DNA of 64,000 bases from an uncultured Spirochaetaceae bacterium (GTDB lineage: Bacteria > Spirochaetota > Spirochaetia > Sphaerochaetales > Sphaerochaetaceae). The translations under genes and the position numbers were made by a program. The DNA is taken from positions 62,001 to 126,000 of the forward strand of contig CALXYL010000002.1 in assembly GCA_944392985.1 (NCBI GenBank), read 5' to 3'. Every line of letters begins with the position of its first letter. Within the stretch, counting starts at the first letter, position 1. This document shows positions 33,796 through 43,072 of this stretch, piece after piece. The notes beneath the pieces were generated by a model. The model had not been told where the DNA came from. It searched no databases and saw nothing but the letters and a program-made list of their open reading frames with translations.

Positions 33796-34862
33796 GCTTC
33801 ATCTCCGAAGTAGATGCCGATGGCTCTTGCCATGGCAATGCGCTGATCGCTGATCGGAACAGACTTCGCCTTGCCCGCGATATCCTGCAGCTTGTTGTAT
33901 GTCACGTGGTTGTCGCGCATCGCTACAGTCACGCCGAAATTGCCCTGCTTCACGAGTTCTCCCGCGAATGATCCCATCTCTGTCGAGAGGAACCTGTCGT
34001 ATGGCGACGGAGCACCGCCTCTCTGGAGATGTCCAGGAACGACGACCCTCGTCTCAACCTCTGCCTGCTCCTCGATGTATGCAGCGAGCTTCTCCGTTCC
34101 TGTAGCGCGCCCTCCCCTGTACTCCAGGCGCTCGGTTTTCTTCATCTTCGCTTCAACCGTGCTCATAGCACCTTCTGCGATAGCGATGATGTTGAATGCC
34201 TTTCCTGAATCAAGGCGCTTCCTGACCATCTTGACGACAGTATCAGGATCATATGGGATCTCCGGGATCAGGATGATATCCGCACCTCCAGCGATACCGG
34301 AATACAGAGTGAGCCAGCCGACCTTGTTCCCCATGATCTCGATCAGCATCGTGCGACCATGGCTCGCAGCCGTCGTGTGGATGCGGTCGATGCATTCTGT
34401 CGCGATATCCACAGCTGTATGGAAGCCGAATGTCACATCTGTACCCCAGATATCATTGTCGATGGTCTTAGGGATACCGACGACGTTCAGGCCCTCCGAT
34501 GAGAGAAGAGCAGCTGTCTTATGCGTCCCCGCGCCACCGAGAGTGACAAGAACATCAAGTCCAAGCGCTTTGTAGTTCTTCTTCATCATATCCAGACGGC
34601 TCTTGCCGTTCCTGTCCTCCTCCGTCATCTTCTTGAATGGCTGGCGCGATGTGCCGAGAATCGTACCTCCGACATTGAGGATACCGGAGAAATCCGATGG
34701 CTCCATCTTCCGGGCCTCCTTCTCGATCAGCCCCAGATAGCCTTCGGAGATGCCGATAAGCTCTGCATCCTTGATATTGTTGAAAACATATTTCGCGAAC
34801 CCCCTGATAACCGCATTCAGCCCAGGGCAGTCGCCACCGCTGGTAAGTATTCCGATCTTCAT
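33792..34862 (-). CDS. pfkA: 6-phosphofructokinase (group with GGxGTHKT motif)
   Basis: The 356-residue cytoplasmic enzyme phosphorylates fructose 6-phosphate. Motifs are GILTSGGDCPGLNAVIRG (residues 4-21), GGTILGTSRQPF, PKTIDNDIWGTD (substrate binding and catalytic Asp), IEIMGNKVGWL and EIPYDPDTV. The nucleotide motif reads GGAGTHKTA (109-117) where E. coli PfkA has GGDGS and, from memory, close relatives have GGNGT. The aspartate that discriminates phosphate donors is thus replaced by alanine at 111. The donor (ATP, PPi or even polyphosphate) is not decided by sequence alone. GGAGG precedes the start, and it heads the operon with ppx and ppk. Confidence 0.92.
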   Translation of the reverse strand: MKIGILTSGGDCPGLNAVIRGFAKYVFNNIKDAELIGISEGYLGLIEKEARKMEPSDFSGILNVGGTILGTSRQPFKKMTEEDRNGKSRLDMMKKNYKALGLDVLVTLGGAGTHKTAALLSSEGLNVVGIPKTIDNDIWGTDVTFGFHTAVDIATECIDRIHTTAASHGRTMLIEIMGNKVGWLTLYSGIAGGADIILIPEIPYDPDTVVKMVRKRLDSGKAFNIIAIAEGAMSTVEAKMKKTERLEYRGGRATGTEKLAAYIEEQAEVETRVVVPGHLQRGGAPSPYDRFLSTEMGSFAGELVKQGNFGVTVAMRDNHVTYNKLQDIAGKAKSVPISDQRIAMARAIGIYFGDEA

Positions 34863-35009
34863 AGACTAACCTCCGATTAGAAGTCTATCATATCATGCGC
34901 CATTGCAAGAACGGATAATCATCCAATAATAGGAAACAGATGTTATGGATGCGCGAAGAATAAGTTAATTCAGTCAATGACCTTCAGGACAAGCCTGGCA
35001 GGTTTTCTG

Positions 35010-35033
35010 GCGGAATATCTTATAAATTTCCGC
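35010..35033 (+). promoter_or_regulatory. Dyad overlapping a -10-like box upstream of gdhA
   Basis: GCGGAA (35010-35015) and TTCCGC (35028-35033) form an inverted repeat that encloses TATAAA (35021-35026). This is 70-90 bases before the gdhA start and could be a repressor site over the promoter. No clear -35 was found. The rest of the gap from 34863 to 35102 shows no gene. Confidence 0.4.
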
Positions 35034-35102
35034 ATGTGGCGCCTATTCCACTTTTCCTTCACCTGCAATGTCTTTATCATCATGCGCAAGGAGAAAAAAG
35101 CC

Positions 35103-36461
35103 ATGCATGACGAAACACAGCGTGTATATGAGCACGTTCTCAGGACCGATCCTGACCAGAAGGAATTCCAGCAGGCGGTCTATACCTTCCTTGTCTCGAT
35201 CGACAAGATCATAGAGGATCTTCCGGAAGTGACCTACAACAGGATCCTGGAAAGGATGACAGAACCGGAAAGGGTCATAATGTTCCGCGTTCCCTGGCTT
35301 GATGATGAGGGAAAGATCCAGATCAACAGAGGATTCAGGATCGAGATGTCATCAGCAATCGGCCCATATAAGGGAGGACTGAGATTCCATCCTTCAGTCA
35401 ATCTCTCCATCATGAAGTTCCTCGCATTCGAGCAGGTGTTCAAGAACAGCCTCACCGGCCTTCCCATGGGCGGTGGAAAAGGCGGTTCGGACTTCAATCC
35501 GAAGGGAAAGTCAGACGCGGAGGTCATGCGCTTCTGCCAGTCATTCATGACGGAGCTGTACAGGCACATCGGTGCTGATACCGATGTTCCCGCCGGTGAT
35601 ATCGGTGTCGGCGGACGCGAGATCGGCTACCTCTTCGGGCAGTACAAGAGGATCACGAACCAGTTCACCGGTGTCCTCACCGGAAAGGGAATGGATTTCG
35701 GCGGCTCCAACATCAGGCCGGAAGCGACTGGCTACGGACTCGTCTATCTTTCAGATGCCATCCTTGGCGGCAACGGCATGAAGCTCGACGGAAAGACCTG
35801 CCTCGTATCGGGATCCGGCAATGTTGCGCAGTATACAGTGGAGAAGCTCACAGAGCTCGGCGCGAAGGTCGTGACCCTCTCCGACTCCTCCGGAATGATC
35901 TACGACGAGAGCGGAATCACACCGGAGAAGCTCAGATGGATCATGACGCTCAAGAATGTCAGGCGCGGCCGCATCAGGGAGTATGCAGAGGCTTTCAAAG
36001 GAGTGGAGTACATCGAGCGCGATGCCACCAAGCCGAACCCGATCTGGGACATCAAGGCAGACTACGCATTCCCCTGCGCCACGCAGAATGAGATCCTCAA
36101 GGAAGATGCGGAGAATCTCGTGAAGAACGGGATCAGGCTGGTCGGCGAAGGTGCCAACATGCCTTGCTCCGTTGAAGCGGAGAGGATCCTCATGGGAAGC
36201 GGCGTTCTCCTCGCTCCTGCGAAGGCAGCCAATGCCGGCGGTGTCGCAGTATCCGGCCTTGAGATGGCACAGAACTCTTCACGCATGCAGTGGACGAGGG
36301 AAAGGGTCGATTCAGAGCTGAGGACGATCATGAACAACATCTACAGGAACATCAGCGAGGCGGCAGAGAAATACTCAGAGAAGAACAACTATGTCGATGG
36401 CGCTAATATCGCGGGCTTCATGAAGGTCAGCCGCGCGATGATCGCTGAGGGCTGCGTCTGA
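35103..36461 (+). CDS. gdhA: Glutamate dehydrogenase (hexameric, class I)
   Basis: The 452-residue enzyme reductively aminates 2-oxoglutarate with ammonium. Conserved motifs include KGGLRFHPSVN, LPMGGGKGGSDFNPKGKS (catalytic lysine) and DVPAGDIGVGGREIGYL; the nucleotide-binding domain has CLVSGSGNVAQYT. Length and motifs fit the NADP-linked biosynthetic type. Start set at ATG 35103 after AAGGAG; the open frame extends 42 codons further upstream but without family similarity. Its stop shares a base with the next gene start (TGATG). Confidence 0.97.
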   Translation: MHDETQRVYEHVLRTDPDQKEFQQAVYTFLVSIDKIIEDLPEVTYNRILERMTEPERVIMFRVPWLDDEGKIQINRGFRIEMSSAIGPYKGGLRFHPSVNLSIMKFLAFEQVFKNSLTGLPMGGGKGGSDFNPKGKSDAEVMRFCQSFMTELYRHIGADTDVPAGDIGVGGREIGYLFGQYKRITNQFTGVLTGKGMDFGGSNIRPEATGYGLVYLSDAILGGNGMKLDGKTCLVSGSGNVAQYTVEKLTELGAKVVTLSDSSGMIYDESGITPEKLRWIMTLKNVRRGRIREYAEAFKGVEYIERDATKPNPIWDIKADYAFPCATQNEILKEDAENLVKNGIRLVGEGANMPCSVEAERILMGSGVLLAPAKAANAGGVAVSGLEMAQNSSRMQWTRERVDSELRTIMNNIYRNISEAAEKYSEKNNYVDGANIAGFMKVSRAMIAEGCV

Positions 36462-37978
36462 TGCTCGGTACAGGTTTCGATAGCGGAAAATACATCAAGG
36501 AGCAGACGCAATGCATCCTCGACAGGGTCCGGGAGTCATCTTCCGGACACCTTTATATCGAATGTGGAGGCAAGCTGCTTCATGACAAGCATGCCTCCCG
36601 CGTCCTGCCAGGCTTCGACGAGAACAGCAAGATGAAGGTATTCCAGGCCCTTGGAGACCAGATTGATATCATCATCTGCATCTACGCCGGAGATATCGAG
36701 AGAAGGAAGATCCGCTCTGATTTCGGAATCAGCTACGATGCCGACGTGCTGAAGATGATCGATGATTTCGCCTCCTACGGAATCAAATGCGACAAGGTCG
36801 TCATCACACGCTTCGAGAACCAGGTAGCCGCAACGGTATTCAAGAACAAGCTGGAGAGGATGGGGATACACGTCTACACCCACCCCGCAACCCCCGGGTA
36901 TCCTTCGGACATCGACGTTGTCGTGTCAGATCAGGGATACGGGCGGAATGAGTACATACCCGTCTCGGCTCCTGTCGTCATAGTGACAGCTCCAGGACCG
37001 GGCTCTGGCAAGCTCGCAACATGCCTCTCGCAGATGTACCACGAGGCGAAGATGGGAATGAAGCCGGGATACTCAAAGCTGGAGACCTTCCCTGTGTGGA
37101 ATCTCCCCCTTGACCACCCTGTCAATATCGCATATGAGGCAGCAACTGCGGATATCGGGGATGTGAACCTGATCGATCACTTCCACCTCGCAGCATATAA
37201 CAGCATAGCCGTGAACTACTCCCGCGATCTGGAAGCATTCCCGCTTCTGGCAAGGATCCTCACAAGGATCACAGGGGAATGTGTCTACAAGTCTCCGACT
37301 GATATGGGCGTCAACCGTGTTGGCTTCGGCATCGATGATGATGAGGTCTGCCGCGAAGCAGGCAGGCAGGAGATCATCCGCCGCTATTTCCAGATCCGCA
37401 CCGACTATGTCTCAGGAAGAGCGGACAAGGAGACGGTGAACAGGATCTCCGCCATCATGGACAAGGCGGGCCTCAAAGCTGAGGACAGGGCTGTGGTGGC
37501 TCCTGCAAGGGAGGCGCTTGAGAAAGCGATCATCGGAGGAAAGGGAAAGAACGGAACCGTGTGTGCAGCTGCGATCGAGCTCCCTGATGGACGGATTGTC
37601 ACTGCGCATAACTCGATCACCCTCCACGCATGCTCTGCGCTCCTTCTGAATGCGCTCAAGGCAATGACAGGAATCCCGAAGGATAAGGATCTCATATCAT
37701 CCTCCGTCATAAAGAGCATCACCGCGATGAAGAGGGATATCCTCAGCGGGAAGGGCGTGAGCATGAACCTTGACGAGATCCTGATCGCCCTCGCGATGAG
37801 TGCCTCAGAGGATGCTGATGCGAGGAAGGCACTTGAGGCGCTGCCGATGCTGAAGAACGCAGAGGTGCATCTGACGCACGTTCCCTCCAATGGGGATATC
37901 TCAGGTCTGAGGAAGCTCGGACTGATCTATACAAGCGAGCCGAAGTATCCTGAAAGGAATACAGGCAAGAAGGAATGA
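36461..37978 (+). CDS. DUF1846-family protein
   Basis: The 505-residue cytoplasmic protein of the DUF1846 family contains IECGGKLLHDKHASRVLPGFDENSKMK near the start and APGPGSGKLATCLSQMYHEA around residues 177-196, a P-loop-like stretch. The family is widespread in anaerobic Gram-positive and spirochaete genomes, and I know of no established biochemical role. Being translationally coupled to gdhA and followed by an amino-acid transporter suggests a link to nitrogen or glutamate metabolism, which is inference only. Confidence 0.85.
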   Translation: MLGTGFDSGKYIKEQTQCILDRVRESSSGHLYIECGGKLLHDKHASRVLPGFDENSKMKVFQALGDQIDIIICIYAGDIERRKIRSDFGISYDADVLKMIDDFASYGIKCDKVVITRFENQVAATVFKNKLERMGIHVYTHPATPGYPSDIDVVVSDQGYGRNEYIPVSAPVVIVTAPGPGSGKLATCLSQMYHEAKMGMKPGYSKLETFPVWNLPLDHPVNIAYEAATADIGDVNLIDHFHLAAYNSIAVNYSRDLEAFPLLARILTRITGECVYKSPTDMGVNRVGFGIDDDEVCREAGRQEIIRRYFQIRTDYVSGRADKETVNRISAIMDKAGLKAEDRAVVAPAREALEKAIIGGKGKNGTVCAAAIELPDGRIVTAHNSITLHACSALLLNALKAMTGIPKDKDLISSSVIKSITAMKRDILSGKGVSMNLDEILIALAMSASEDADARKALEALPMLKNAEVHLTHVPSNGDISGLRKLGLIYTSEPKYPERNTGKKE

Positions 37979-37979
37979 T

Positions 37980-39350
37980 ATGAGAGAGAAACTGTCATCC
38001 CGTCTGGGATTCATACTCCTATCAGCGGGTTGCGCGATAGGACTTGGGAATGTCTGGCGCTTCCCGTATATCACAGGGCGCTATGGCGGAGCGGCATTCG
38101 TGCTTATCTATCTGCTGTTCCTCGTATTCATGGGCGTCCCCGTGATGATCATGGAGTTCGCCATCGGAAGGGCTGGACGGATGAACATCGTCGGAGCCAT
38201 AAGGAACCTTGAACCTGAGAAGTCGAAGTGGCACGCGGTAGGCTATGCCTCGATAGCGGGCAACTACCTGCTTCTGATGTACTACTCAGTCATCACAGGC
38301 TGGCTGCTCTACTACTTCTTCTCATTCCTCTCAGGGCAGCTGAATGCCTCCTATACGACAGCGGATGTGGAGTCATACTTCAGCACGCTGACAGCCAATC
38401 CTGGTCTGCAGACAGCGCTGACTGGCCTGGCGCTCCTCCTGACAGCAGGCGTTGTCATCATCGGCCTGAAGAACGGTGTTGAGAAGATCACGAAGGTCAT
38501 GATGGTGATACTCTTCCTGCTGATGGCTGCATTGGCGGTCCATTCATGTCTCCTTCCCGGGGCCGGAGAGGGCATCAGCTTCTACATGAAGCCTGACTTC
38601 GGCAATCTCATCCATGAGTATGGACTGTCTGAATCGGTATTCGCAGCCATGGGACAGGCTTTCTTCACCCTCTCCCTCGGCATCGGCGCAATGGCGATCT
38701 TCGGCTCATACTTCGACCGGAACCGCTCGCTTGGCGGCGAATCCATAAGGATCATATGCCTGGATACGACGATAGCGCTGCTTTCGGGATTCATCATCTT
38801 CCCTGCATGCTCATCCTTCGGTGTCGAGGCAGGCTCTGGCCCATCGCTACTCTTCATATCGCTGCCGAATGTATTCACACAGATGTCGATCGGCGGAGTA
38901 TGGGGATCTGTATTCTTCCTCGCGATGATCTTCGCGGCCCTCTCCACGCTCATTGCCGTATTCGAGAACATCTCAGCGTATTGGATGGACATGCACGGAT
39001 GGTCAAGAAGGAAGGCTGCTGCCATCAACTTCATCCTGATCTTCATCCTCGCCCTACCCTGCGTGCTTGGCTACAACGTGCTTTCCGGCATACAGCCACT
39101 GGGAGAAGGCTCGACCATCCTCGACACAGAGGACTTCATCGTCTCCAACATCATCCTTCCGCTCGGAAGCCTTGCATATGTGCTCTTCTGCACGCATCGC
39201 TATGGATGGGGCTGGGACAGGTTCATCGATGAAGCCAATGCGGGAAAAGGTCTGAAAGTCCCCTCATGGCTCAGGTTCTACTGCGCCTGGATACTCCCGA
39301 TCATCATCGCCATCATCTCTGTCAAAGGCATCTACGACGTCTTTGCTTGA
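37980..39350 (+). CDS. Sodium-dependent neurotransmitter/amino-acid symporter (NSS/SNF family)
   Basis: The 456-residue membrane protein has about eleven or twelve segments. The first segment carries GCAIGLGNVWRFPYITG, the sodium- and substrate-binding signature of LeuT/MhsT-type transporters; GGAAFVLIYLLFLVFMGVPVMIMEFAIGR follows. It imports an amino acid with sodium. The start comes immediately after the DUF1846 stop. It is the third gene of the gdhA unit, and a strong terminator follows. Confidence 0.93.
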   Translation: MREKLSSRLGFILLSAGCAIGLGNVWRFPYITGRYGGAAFVLIYLLFLVFMGVPVMIMEFAIGRAGRMNIVGAIRNLEPEKSKWHAVGYASIAGNYLLLMYYSVITGWLLYYFFSFLSGQLNASYTTADVESYFSTLTANPGLQTALTGLALLLTAGVVIIGLKNGVEKITKVMMVILFLLMAALAVHSCLLPGAGEGISFYMKPDFGNLIHEYGLSESVFAAMGQAFFTLSLGIGAMAIFGSYFDRNRSLGGESIRIICLDTTIALLSGFIIFPACSSFGVEAGSGPSLLFISLPNVFTQMSIGGVWGSVFFLAMIFAALSTLIAVFENISAYWMDMHGWSRRKAAAINFILIFILALPCVLGYNVLSGIQPLGEGSTILDTEDFIVSNIILPLGSLAYVLFCTHRYGWGWDRFIDEANAGKGLKVPSWLRFYCAWILPIIIAIISVKGIYDVFA

Positions 39351-39356
39351 AGCACG

Positions 39357-39390
39357 GGGTTGCTGGAAGCGCTTCCAGCAGCCCTTTCTT
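39357..39390 (+). terminator. Terminator after the gdhA-DUF1846-transporter unit
   Basis: The stem GGG..GCTGGAAGC/GCTTCCAGC..CCC (39357-39384) is nearly perfect and is followed by TTTCTTTTC. It separates the unit from the convergent MATE gene. Confidence 0.9.
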
Positions 39391-39391
39391 T

Positions 39392-40759
39392 TCAGGAGAT
39401 ATCCTTCCTCACATCCTCATTCATCTTCCTGATGACACCCAGCGTCATCGGTACAGCCATGATGAAAGTGATAAGATCCGCAAGCGGCTGTGCAATCTGT
39501 ATTCCCCAGATCCCGATGAAGGGCGGAAGCAGCCAGACTATCGGGATGAGGATAAGGCCCTGTCGGGCAAAGCCCAGTATCGAAGCCCTCCACATCTTCC
39601 CCGTTGTCTGCAGCAGCATATTGCTCATCGTGATCCACGAGGAGAAGATAAGCGTGAAGCATCTCAGACGCAGCGCTATATCCCCTATCTCTATGACCTC
39701 TGGATCGCCTTTCCTGAAGAATCCGACAATGGGAGTTGCCCAGATGAACTCAACCACTGCAAGCACGGCCAGAAGCGCTGTCATCGATTTCAGGCAGAAC
39801 CAGAAAGCCTCCCTCACCCTCTTATAGCGGCCAGCTCCATAATTATAGCCGCACACGGGCTGGAAACCCTGACCGATTCCTATGAGGATGGAGTTAGTGA
39901 AGTTTCCGATCTTGTTGACGATTGCCATTGCCGCAATCGCAGCATCCCCATATGGAAGTGCAGCGTTGTTCAGCGAGATCATCGCAACGCTCGTGACACT
40001 CTGACGGCAGAGCGATGGAAGCCCGCCATTGGCGATCATGCCGAGCATCTTCCGTGTCGGCCGGAAGGAACGGAAGCGTATCCTCACGGTACCGATGCGC
40101 TCAGAGAGGATGAAGAGGATCGTGAAGCTAACCATCTGGCTGATGGCCGTCGCGATGGCCGCTCCCGCGATCCCCATCCCGAATCCGAAGATCAGAAGCG
40201 GATCAAGCACCAGATTGAGAATGCCGCCGGTCGTAAGTCCTATCATCGAATAGAAGGAATTGCCCTCGAATCTGAGCTGGTTGTTGAGCACGAATGAGGA
40301 GGCCATGAACGGCGATGCGATGAGTATCCAGAACATATAGTCCATCGCATACGGCAGAATCGTCTCCGATGATCCAAGAAAGATGGAAAGAGGCTCAAGG
40401 AAGATGATTCCAACAACCATGATCAGGATGGAGAGGAAAAATGATGAGAAGAATCCCGTTGATGCAAGCTGTTCAGCCGTCTTTTCATGATGAGCGCCAA
40501 GCTGCCGCGAGATATTGTTTCCGCTTCCCTGTCCGAAGAAGAAGCCTATGGCCTGGATCACCGCCTGCAATGAAAGGGCAACACCGACAGCAGCTGATGC
40601 CGATGTTGAGATCTGCCCAACGAAGAATGTGTCTGCAGCGTTGTAGAGCGTTGAGATGAGATTGCTTATGACTGTCGGAACGGCAAGCGTGATGACGAGG
40701 CGTCTTATCGGGGTCTCTGTCATCTGCCGGAACTTATCTTCTGCGGAGAGCTTCTTCAC
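39392..40759 (-). CDS. MATE-family multidrug/sodium antiporter, probable GTG start
   Basis: The membrane protein has twelve segments: ITLAVPTVISNLISTLYNAADTFFVGQ at the start, GFFFGQGSGNNISRQLG, and the second half beginning PIRLRF/NGGLPSLCRQSV. MATE exporters expel drugs or metabolites using sodium or proton gradients, and the substrate is unknown. The frame is open to 40828, but GTG 40759 is preferred. It gives the usual short N-terminus before KFRQMTETPIRRL, and TATCAT (40772-40767) lies 7 bases before it. The outer ATG would fall inside the previous gene's terminator. Confidence 0.88.
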   Translation of the reverse strand: MKKLSAEDKFRQMTETPIRRLVITLAVPTVISNLISTLYNAADTFFVGQISTSASAAVGVALSLQAVIQAIGFFFGQGSGNNISRQLGAHHEKTAEQLASTGFFSSFFLSILIMVVGIIFLEPLSIFLGSSETILPYAMDYMFWILIASPFMASSFVLNNQLRFEGNSFYSMIGLTTGGILNLVLDPLLIFGFGMGIAGAAIATAISQMVSFTILFILSERIGTVRIRFRSFRPTRKMLGMIANGGLPSLCRQSVTSVAMISLNNAALPYGDAAIAAMAIVNKIGNFTNSILIGIGQGFQPVCGYNYGAGRYKRVREAFWFCLKSMTALLAVLAVVEFIWATPIVGFFRKGDPEVIEIGDIALRLRCFTLIFSSWITMSNMLLQTTGKMWRASILGFARQGLILIPIVWLLPPFIGIWGIQIAQPLADLITFIMAVPMTLGVIRKMNEDVRKDIS

Positions 40760-40793
40760 AAGGACTATGATACTACCGAAAGAAGCTGAAAAG

Positions 40794-40824
40794 GAAAAAA
40801 AGAAGGCCGGCTGCAAAGCCGACC
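40794..40824 (-). terminator. Intrinsic terminator of the small envelope-protein gene
   Basis: On the minus strand GGTCGGCT-TTGC-AGCCGGCC (8-bp stem, one G-T pair) is followed by TTCTTTTTTT. It lies between the envelope-protein stop and the MATE start. Confidence 0.9.
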
Positions 40825-40846
40825 TCATGCATCAGATCCCTCGGGA

Positions 40847-41353
40847 CTACTCGAACATCCAGAGCACGCCGACGTTTCCAGCGAAGAGTCCGGAAACCTT
40901 CCAGCCATTCATGATGGCAAGATCGACACCACCGCCAACCCTGAGATAGAAGAGAAGCGGGATGTCCGGGATCTGGTACTCAGCGCCGACCATGGCTGTG
41001 AGTCCAAGGTTCATTGCGAACTGGTCACCGAAGAAGAATCCCATCGGAACCATGAAGCCGAGCGTTATCGGCATGTGGTGCGGTCCCTTGAAATCAATGT
41101 CAGCGATCTCATAGAAAGCGCCGACTTCACCGCCGAGCCCAAGACCATCTGAACCGATATGGAACATATCAAGACCGACGTTCGCGATAAGATCGAACTT
41201 GCCCATACCGAACTTCATGCCTACACCAGTTGCATTACCGACGTTAAGGCCGATACCGAAATCACCATCACCTGAGGATCCCCTGGATGCTGCCATTGCA
41301 GGAACAGCTGCAATAATCGCAACGAGGAGAAGTACAATAGCTTTCTTCTTCAT
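40847..41353 (-). CDS. Predicted outer-membrane beta-barrel-like protein
   Basis: The 168-residue protein has a clear signal peptide (MKKKAIVLLLVAIIAAVPAMA). The mature part is rich in glycine and in alternating hydrophobic strands (FGIGLNVGNATGVGMKFGMGKFDLIANVGL ... LRVGGGVDLAIMNGWKVSGLFAGNVGVLW), typical of a small outer-membrane barrel. It ends WMFE rather than with a terminal aromatic residue. Start chosen at ATG 41353 behind GGAGG; the frame open upstream adds 11 residues that would block the signal peptide. It is monocistronic with its own terminator. The exact family is not recognised. Confidence 0.7.
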   Translation of the reverse strand: MKKKAIVLLLVAIIAAVPAMAASRGSSGDGDFGIGLNVGNATGVGMKFGMGKFDLIANVGLDMFHIGSDGLGLGGEVGAFYEIADIDFKGPHHMPITLGFMVPMGFFFGDQFAMNLGLTAMVGAEYQIPDIPLLFYLRVGGGVDLAIMNGWKVSGLFAGNVGVLWMFE

Positions 41354-41463
41354 TAAAAGCACCTCCGAATCAATACTTCGATTCACATCCTACATTCTGG
41401 AACTGAAAAAGTACATAAGCAAAAGAAAATTCCCACACAGTGGATGCAACAGGCAAACTTGTA

Positions 41464-41469
41464 TAGAAT
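41464..41469 (+). promoter_or_regulatory. -10 box (TAGAAT) before the OPT transporter gene
   Basis: TAGAAT ends 7 bases before ATG 41477. No Shine-Dalgarno is present between them (CCCACGC). Confidence 0.5.
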
Positions 41470-41476
41470 CCCACGC

Positions 41477-43060
41477 ATGGAAACAAAGAAGAGCCCATTG
41501 ACAGCAAGGGGCCTTGCTGTTGGAATCATCGGCCTTATAATCATCACGGCATCAAGCATGTATGTGGCACTGCGGATGGGAGCGCTTCCCTGGCCAACGG
41601 TGTTCGTCACCGTCCTTTCAATGGCTGTCCTCGGCAAAGCCAAGGGATCGACACTTGAGGAGATCAACTGCACCCATACGCTGATGAGCGCCGGAGCAAT
41701 GGTCGCAGGAGGACTTGCGTTCACCCTCCCCGGACTATGGATGACAGACTCCTCTGCTGAACTGTCCCTGATCTCAGTTCTGGCGATCTCTGTCACAGGT
41801 GCAGTGCTCGGTACACTCTTCACAATCATTTTCCGCCGCTCGTTCATCGAGAAGGAGAAGCTGCCCTACCCTATGGGAGAAGCTGCGTACAATACGCTCA
41901 TCGCGGGAAAGGAAGGAAAAGGCGCGCCGGTGCTCTTCTCCTCCCTTGGGGCCTCTGCGCTGTTCACATTCATCAGGGATGGACTGGGGAAGATCCCCGC
42001 TGTTCTCAGCATCTATGGCGGAAGCTCGCTTTTCCCGTCTCTATCAATATGGGTATCCCCGATGGCTCTGGGAATCGGAGCGATCATAGGCCCGGTTCTT
42101 GCCCTGATGTGGTTCGGAGGTGCGGTGCTCGGCTATTTCATACTGACCCCGATCGGGCTCTCCACGGGTCTTTTCAGCTCAATGTCAGATGCTGATAGCT
42201 TCAGGAGCAACCTCGGTATCGGATTGATGATCGGTACAGGGCTTGGCGTTGCTGTCAAAGCCATCATCTCCCTGATCAGACGCAAGAGAACAGAAAGCTC
42301 CTCCCCCATTCCCCGGAAGCTGCTGATCGTCATTGCCGTCGCATGCATCCTCGCCATACTGCTTCTGTCTGTCACGACGGAGATCACGCTGCTTGAAGGC
42401 GTGCTGCTCATTGCCGGCGTTTACCTCACCGCATATCTTTCAGGAATGCTCACAGGCCAGACAGGAATCAATCCGATGGAGATATTCGCCATCCTCGTCC
42501 TGCTTGGAATCAGCGCTGTTCTCAGCCCATCCCTTGCCGCAGCATTCTCAATCGCCGGAGTAGTCGCCGTCGCCTGCGGCCTCACAGGAGATGTGATGAA
42601 TGATCTGAAGAGCGGCTCCCTTGTAGGGACGCGACCACGCTTCCAGATCATCGCAGAGGGCATTGGAGGCATCATCGGAGCCATAATCGCTGCATTCGCG
42701 CTCTTCATCCTCAAGGATTCGATGGGCGGCTTTGGAAGCGCGGAACTCCCGGCTCCACAGGCAGCTGCCGTAGCCGCTATGGCAGGAGGACTCACTGACA
42801 GCCTCGCCTTCTTCATAGGCCTCGCAGCCGGTCTGCTGCTTTACATGCTCCGCGTGCCCTCTGCCACCCTCGGCCTTGGCGTGTATCTTCCGACATACAT
42901 CTCCTCCACGATGGCATTGGGAGCAGTCATAATGGCTATCGTGAAGGCATGCATGAAGGATAAGGGGAAAGCCTCGAATGGTGCCGCCCTGATATCCTCG
43001 GGGCTTCTTGGTGGTGAAGGCATCACAGGCGTAATAATTGCAATCGCATCAATGTTCTGA
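41477..43060 (+). CDS. OPT/YSL-family oligopeptide transporter
   Basis: The roughly 527-residue protein has twelve or more membrane segments and the bacterial OPT signature EEINCTHTLMSAGAMVAGGLAFTLPGLWM; KEKLPYPMGEAAY also matches the family. OPT proteins import small peptides or metal chelates, proton-coupled. The start is ATG 41477 (METKKS), where the protein begins in family members. The open frame starts 11 codons earlier but lacks any initiation signal. rlmN follows after 12 bases. Confidence 0.9.
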   Translation: METKKSPLTARGLAVGIIGLIIITASSMYVALRMGALPWPTVFVTVLSMAVLGKAKGSTLEEINCTHTLMSAGAMVAGGLAFTLPGLWMTDSSAELSLISVLAISVTGAVLGTLFTIIFRRSFIEKEKLPYPMGEAAYNTLIAGKEGKGAPVLFSSLGASALFTFIRDGLGKIPAVLSIYGGSSLFPSLSIWVSPMALGIGAIIGPVLALMWFGGAVLGYFILTPIGLSTGLFSSMSDADSFRSNLGIGLMIGTGLGVAVKAIISLIRRKRTESSSPIPRKLLIVIAVACILAILLLSVTTEITLLEGVLLIAGVYLTAYLSGMLTGQTGINPMEIFAILVLLGISAVLSPSLAAAFSIAGVVAVACGLTGDVMNDLKSGSLVGTRPRFQIIAEGIGGIIGAIIAAFALFILKDSMGGFGSAELPAPQAAAVAAMAGGLTDSLAFFIGLAAGLLLYMLRVPSATLGLGVYLPTYISSTMALGAVIMAIVKACMKDKGKASNGAALISSGLLGGEGITGVIIAIASMF

Positions 43061-43072
43061 GGAGCATGACAT

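Noticed and set aside
34863-35102. A small RNA or riboswitch in the 240-base gap before gdhA
   Set aside because: Apart from the dyad over a -10-like box I see no extended structure or known riboswitch core.
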